A stretch of 64,000 nucleotides of DNA from Cupriavidus oxalaticus (lineage in GTDB: Bacteria; Pseudomonadota; Gammaproteobacteria; Burkholderiales; Burkholderiaceae): contig NZ_CP069811.1 in NCBI RefSeq assembly GCF_016894385.1, positions 1,464,501 to 1,528,500 of the forward strand, given 5' to 3'. Positions 60,665 to 64,000 of the stretch are shown piece after piece. Below the pieces are notes generated by a model. It saw only the letters and a list, made by a program, of their open reading frames with translations, did no database searches and had not been told where the DNA came from. A program made the position numbers and the translations under genes. Position 1 is the first letter of the stretch; each line of letters begins with the position of its first letter.

Positions 60665-63600
60665 TCAGGGCTCGTGCGCTGCTGCCGGTGCCGCCGGGTG
60701 GAACACCGGCAGCCGGAACACGAACTCGGTGCCGCCGCTGCGGCGGCGCCTGGCCACCAGCGTGCCGCCGTGCGCCTCGACGATCGAGCGGCAGATCGCG
60801 AGCCCCATCCCCATGCCGTCGTCCTTGGTGGTGAAAAAGGCATCGAAGACCCGCGGCAGCACGTCTTCGGCAATGCCGGCGCCGTGATCCTGCACGCTGA
60901 CCACCACCATCTCCTCATCCCCCTGCTCGCGCCAGGAAGCCACCAGCAGCTCGCGCTGCTCGGCCGGCGTGCCGGACATGGCATCGAGCGCGTTGGTGAC
61001 CAGGTTGAGCACCACTTGCTGGAGCTGCACGCGGTCCGCTTCGACCTGCGTAGCGCCGGCCGCCAGCCGGGTCACGGCCCTGACGTTGTGCGCGTCCAGT
61101 TCGGGCCGCACCATCACCAGCACCTCGCGCAGGACGTCGTCCGGCGAAAGCGGCGCGAGCACCGCGGGGGCCTGCCGCGCCAGCGCGCGCAGCGCACGTA
61201 CGATGTCGGCGGCGCGCAGCGCATGCTGGCGGATAAAGGCAAGGCCCTCCAGCGCCTCGCCGAGCTCCGGCTGCGGCCGCTTCAGCCAGCGCACGCTGGC
61301 ATCGGCGGTCGCGACAATGGCAGTCAGCGGCTGGTTGACTTCATGGCCGATCGACGCCGCCAGCGTTCCCATCACGGTCAGGTGCGAGGTGCGGGCCAGT
61401 TCGGCGCGCGCATCGCGCAGGCTTATCTCGGCGGCTACGCGGCGGTTGTTCTCGCCGATCAGCTGCTCGTACAGCCGCGCCGTTTCCAGCGAGATCGCGA
61501 CCTGCGGCGCCAGCATTTCCAGTTCGGCGACGTGGTTCGCGCCGAACACGCCCGGGGCCTCGTTGTTCTCCAGGTAGACCGCGCCGATCAGGCTGTGTCC
61601 ACGCACCAGCGGCAGGCACAGTACCGAGCGCACCCCACTGTCGATGGCCGCGTTGGTGCGGATCGACGGCGCGTCGACCATGGCGTCGGCGAGCACCAGC
61701 GTCTGGCGCGTGCGCAGCACGCTGTTGAGCACTGCCAGCGGCAGCGCATGCTCGGTGGGCGGCGCCGAGCCAAGCGCCACCGTCACCTTGCCGTCGCGCA
61801 CGCGGCCCGAGGCCTCGATCATCGGCTCGCCGTCCCGCATCAGCACCAGCAGCCCATAGCGGGCACCCGCGTGCAGGATCACGGTACTCAGCAGGCTCTC
61901 GACCAGCCGATCCATCACGATCTCGCTGGACAATGCACGCGCCGCCTGCCTGCCGAGTTCCCAGCCTGCTATCGGGGGCATGGATGGCACTGGCGTATCG
62001 CCGGCCGCAGGCGCGTCGAGTTGCGGATATTGCACGGCCAGCAGCGTCGCCTTGTGTTCGGCGCCCCAGCGCCGGTAGCATGCGCGCGCCACCGCCAGGT
62101 GCTGCCGCGCCGCCGTATGCAGGCCGTGCCGCGCGCACAGCATGCCGGCCAGTTCGTGCGCCAGCGCCTGCTCATGCACGAAGCCCGCGGCGGCGGCGGC
62201 CTCGGCCGACTGCTCCAGGCAGGCCAGCGCGCGCAGCGGATCGCCTTCCGCCTGCGCCAGCGCGGCATCGGCCAGCAACAGCTTGCTGCGGAACGTCAGC
62301 GGGTTGAGCGCAGCCCAGCGCGCGAAGCAGGCGCGGTGCGCGGCGATGTCGGCGGCGGCCTGCGGCGCCTGGGCGTGCGCCAGCGCAAGGCTGAGGTACA
62401 GGCGGCAGTCGGCCACGTTGATATGCGCCGGCGCGGACCAGATCAGCTTCTCGGCATGGCGCAGGTTGTGCACCGCTTGCGCCCACTGCCCCAGGAACAC
62501 CGCTGCCATGCCGTCGTACAGGTAGATCCGGAAGCGGGCCGGCAGCGAGTTGCTGCGTGCCAGCCGCTGTGCTGCGGTTCCGCAGCGTGCGGCTTCCTCC
62601 TGCCACCCGCTGCTTTCGCCACCCTCGCCGCCCTTGCCACCTTCGTCGCCCACGCGCAGCCGCTGCACGAAATGCAGCTGCGAATGCAGGATCAGCTCGC
62701 TGTCCCGGTACCGGACCTGGCGCGTCAGCGCCAGGCCGCGCGCGATCTCTTCCGCCACCAGGCACAGCTGCTCCCCCATGACCAGCAGGTCCGACGCGAT
62801 ATGGCTGCAGGCATGGCAAGCCATGCCGATGTCGCCGGAGGCGCGCCCCAGCGTCACGGCTTGCTGTGCGTGGCCCAGGGCATATGACAGCGGACGCGTC
62901 CAGGCGCTGACCTGGTCCAGCGCGACCAGGGTGGCGATGCGTCCCGCTTCATACCTATGGTGGTCGATCAGCGCCATCGCCGCCTGCCCGTACGCGAATC
63001 CGTCCTCGTACGCCTCGTACAGGCTGGCGATCAACACGCCAAACCATGACAGGCCATACGGAGACTCCGGCGTCGCGCCATGGCCGAGGGTCAGCTCGAC
63101 CATCCTGGCCACGTGCAGGAAGCTGATGCCATCGCGCACGGACAGCGAAGAATTCAGCGTGGAGAGCAGCCCCATCACGGCGTGGATGCGCGGGTCTCCG
63201 GTGGCGGGCAGCGACGCCAGGCTGGCGATCGGGCGCGTGCCCAGCGCGGCGCGCACGGCGTCACAGGCATCACGCATGCGCTGCGCGGACGGCGCGCGCT
63301 CCAGGTGTACATCGAGCAGCGCGAGCCCGGACAAGGCGGCGTCGATCGCGCCTTCGTCGTCCGAGCGCACGGTCTGCAGGCTGGCGCGCAGACGGTACGC
63401 GGCGGCCTGGTCGAGCGGGCCATGTGCGCGGGCAAGCAGCGCATCGATGCCCTCCGACGCGGCATCGAGCCGGGCCTGTGCCAGCAGGCATTCGCAACGC
63501 AGCAGGTCGACGGCGTAAGCCGGCGCGTAGTGCGTATCCCACCAATCCGGCTGCATCAGCGCCTGTGCCGTGTCCATGTAGTGCAGCGCCTGGCCGATCG

Positions 63601-64000
63601 CGCCGGAGCGCCAGGCGCGCCGCCCCGCCGCCAGCAGCACCTCGACGAAGGCCACCCGCTGCGGCATCGGCAACGCCTGGCTGGCCCGGACGTCCACGCG
63701 CTCGATCTGGTTGCAGATCTCGAATGCATGCTCCGCCAGCGTACCGCGCCAGTGTTCGAGCATGATCTGCGCGATGCGCGCGTGCTCCGCCGGACGCGCG
63801 TGCGGCGCGATCATCGAATACGCGGCTTCCAGCACGCGGTCATGCTGGAACGCGTAGCCGCCCGGTGCCTGCACCAGCAAGCCGGCCTCGACGAACGGCT
63901 GCAGCCGGCTGGCCAGCTGTGCGGCGCTGACGTCGGCCACGCGTGCCAGCAGGCCGGCATCGCAGCGCAGTCCCACGCAGGCCAGTTGCTGCAGCAGTCC
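60665..64000 (-). CDS. Giant AAA-ATPase / GAF / histidine kinase, C-terminal part
   Basis: The frame is open through the right edge (8 codons past 63976), so the N-terminal kinase-like and AAA parts are outside. What is seen: the end of the AAA/winged-helix region (FVEAGLLVQAPGGYAFQHDRVLEAAYS), a long helical TPR-like solenoid, and a GAF domain (ALSSEIVMDRLVESLLSTVILHAGARYGLLVLMRDG to SLETARLYEQLI). HisKA with His in SIGHEVNQPLTAIV and HATPase (DHGAGIAEDVLPRVFDAFFTTKDDGMGMGLAI) follow. Full-length relatives have about 1,700-1,900 residues and often a protein-kinase N-domain. It is convergent with the MFS gene. Confidence 0.9.
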   Translation of the reverse strand, partial: GLLQQLACVGLRCDAGLLARVADVSAAQLASRLQPFVEAGLLVQAPGGYAFQHDRVLEAAYSMIAPHARPAEHARIAQIMLEHWRGTLAEHAFEICNQIERVDVRASQALPMPQRVAFVEVLLAAGRRAWRSGAIGQALHYMDTAQALMQPDWWDTHYAPAYAVDLLRCECLLAQARLDAASEGIDALLARAHGPLDQAAAYRLRASLQTVRSDDEGAIDAALSGLALLDVHLERAPSAQRMRDACDAVRAALGTRPIASLASLPATGDPRIHAVMGLLSTLNSSLSVRDGISFLHVARMVELTLGHGATPESPYGLSWFGVLIASLYEAYEDGFAYGQAAMALIDHHRYEAGRIATLVALDQVSAWTRPLSYALGHAQQAVTLGRASGDIGMACHACSHIASDLLVMGEQLCLVAEEIARGLALTRQVRYRDSELILHSQLHFVQRLRVGDEGGKGGEGGESSGWQEEAARCGTAAQRLARSNSLPARFRIYLYDGMAAVFLGQWAQAVHNLRHAEKLIWSAPAHINVADCRLYLSLALAHAQAPQAAADIAAHRACFARWAALNPLTFRSKLLLADAALAQAEGDPLRALACLEQSAEAAAAAGFVHEQALAHELAGMLCARHGLHTAARQHLAVARACYRRWGAEHKATLLAVQYPQLDAPAAGDTPVPSMPPIAGWELGRQAARALSSEIVMDRLVESLLSTVILHAGARYGLLVLMRDGEPMIEASGRVRDGKVTVALGSAPPTEHALPLAVLNSVLRTRQTLVLADAMVDAPSIRTNAAIDSGVRSVLCLPLVRGHSLIGAVYLENNEAPGVFGANHVAELEMLAPQVAISLETARLYEQLIGENNRRVAAEISLRDARAELARTSHLTVMGTLAASIGHEVNQPLTAIVATADASVRWLKRPQPELGEALEGLAFIRQHALRAADIVRALRALARQAPAVLAPLSPDDVLREVLVMVRPELDAHNVRAVTRLAAGATQVEADRVQLQQVVLNLVTNALDAMSGTPAEQRELLVASWREQGDEEMVVVSVQDHGAGIAEDVLPRVFDAFFTTKDDGMGMGLAICRSIVEAHGGTLVARRRRSGGTEFVFRLPVFHPAAPAAAHEP

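Noticed and set aside
60641..62887. 748-residue open frame opposite the giant sensor kinase
   Set aside because: The kinase strand has clear GAF, HisKA and HATPase motifs; the opposite frame has only low-complexity composition.

Overview
The window looks like a high-GC beta-proteobacterial chromosome or chromid, most probably Cupriavidus or a close Burkholderiales relative. The evidence is protein family content only: a Bug/TctC solute-binding protein, a CaiB/BaiF CoA-transferase, an actP-DUF485 pair, a class I PHA synthase, an RsbRST module and a two-domain TetR regulator. No rRNA or tRNA genes and no CRISPR array were seen.

Positions 1 to about 17,930 read as the right end of a stress-tolerance genomic island. 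In order they hold: the end of a PHA synthase, small secreted and membrane proteins, a large SDR-SPW-VKOR fusion, two HtrA/DegP proteases of different anchoring, a universal stress protein, a phage-like overlapping spanin pair, a GH15 glucoamylase-like enzyme, a slipin, a small Cys-rich lipoprotein, NhaA, a DUF2062 protein and a tyrosine recombinase. Most look aimed at envelope, redox, proteotoxic and pH/salt stress, and the set resembles known transmissible stress-tolerance loci. The recombinase is broken by one in-frame TAA. Just upstream of it lies a perfect 12+12 bp inverted repeat that could be its core site or operator. The first chromosomal gene to the right, a cyclophilin-like lipoprotein, is cut at its 3' end, which places the island junction near 17,930-17,942.

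From 17,940 to about 36,650 is ordinary accessory chromosome: an MFS / Tat-exported aldo-keto reductase / LysR locus, several small stand-alone proteins, an orphan ParA, a GNAT, a SARP-type TPR regulator beside an MFS-hydrolase operon, a Bug protein, a CoA-transferase, actP-DUF485, and a secreted protein built from five near-identical 24-residue repeats.

Positions 36,666-42,245 hold a compact stressosome signalling operon on the minus strand: RsbR, RsbS, RsbT, a SpoIIE-type phosphatase, a histidine kinase and a hybrid kinase with two receiver domains. Gene ends overlap or nearly touch throughout. No sigma factor is present, so output is probably through phosphorelay.

Positions 42,426-54,976 hold an uncharacterised acyl-CoA catabolic locus: a FadB/FadJ-type enzyme and an MFS transporter face two acyl-CoA dehydrogenases followed by a complete family 5 (peptide/opine type) ABC importer. 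Next come a tandem-TetR regulator, then a GntR/FCD regulator divergent from an SDR-BKACE-MFS operon that probably oxidises and cleaves a 3-hydroxy acid. The right edge holds the C-terminal 1,110 residues or so of a giant AAA-ATPase/GAF/histidine kinase. Two copies of a palindromic intergenic repeat lie in this part, one nested inside a second inverted repeat.
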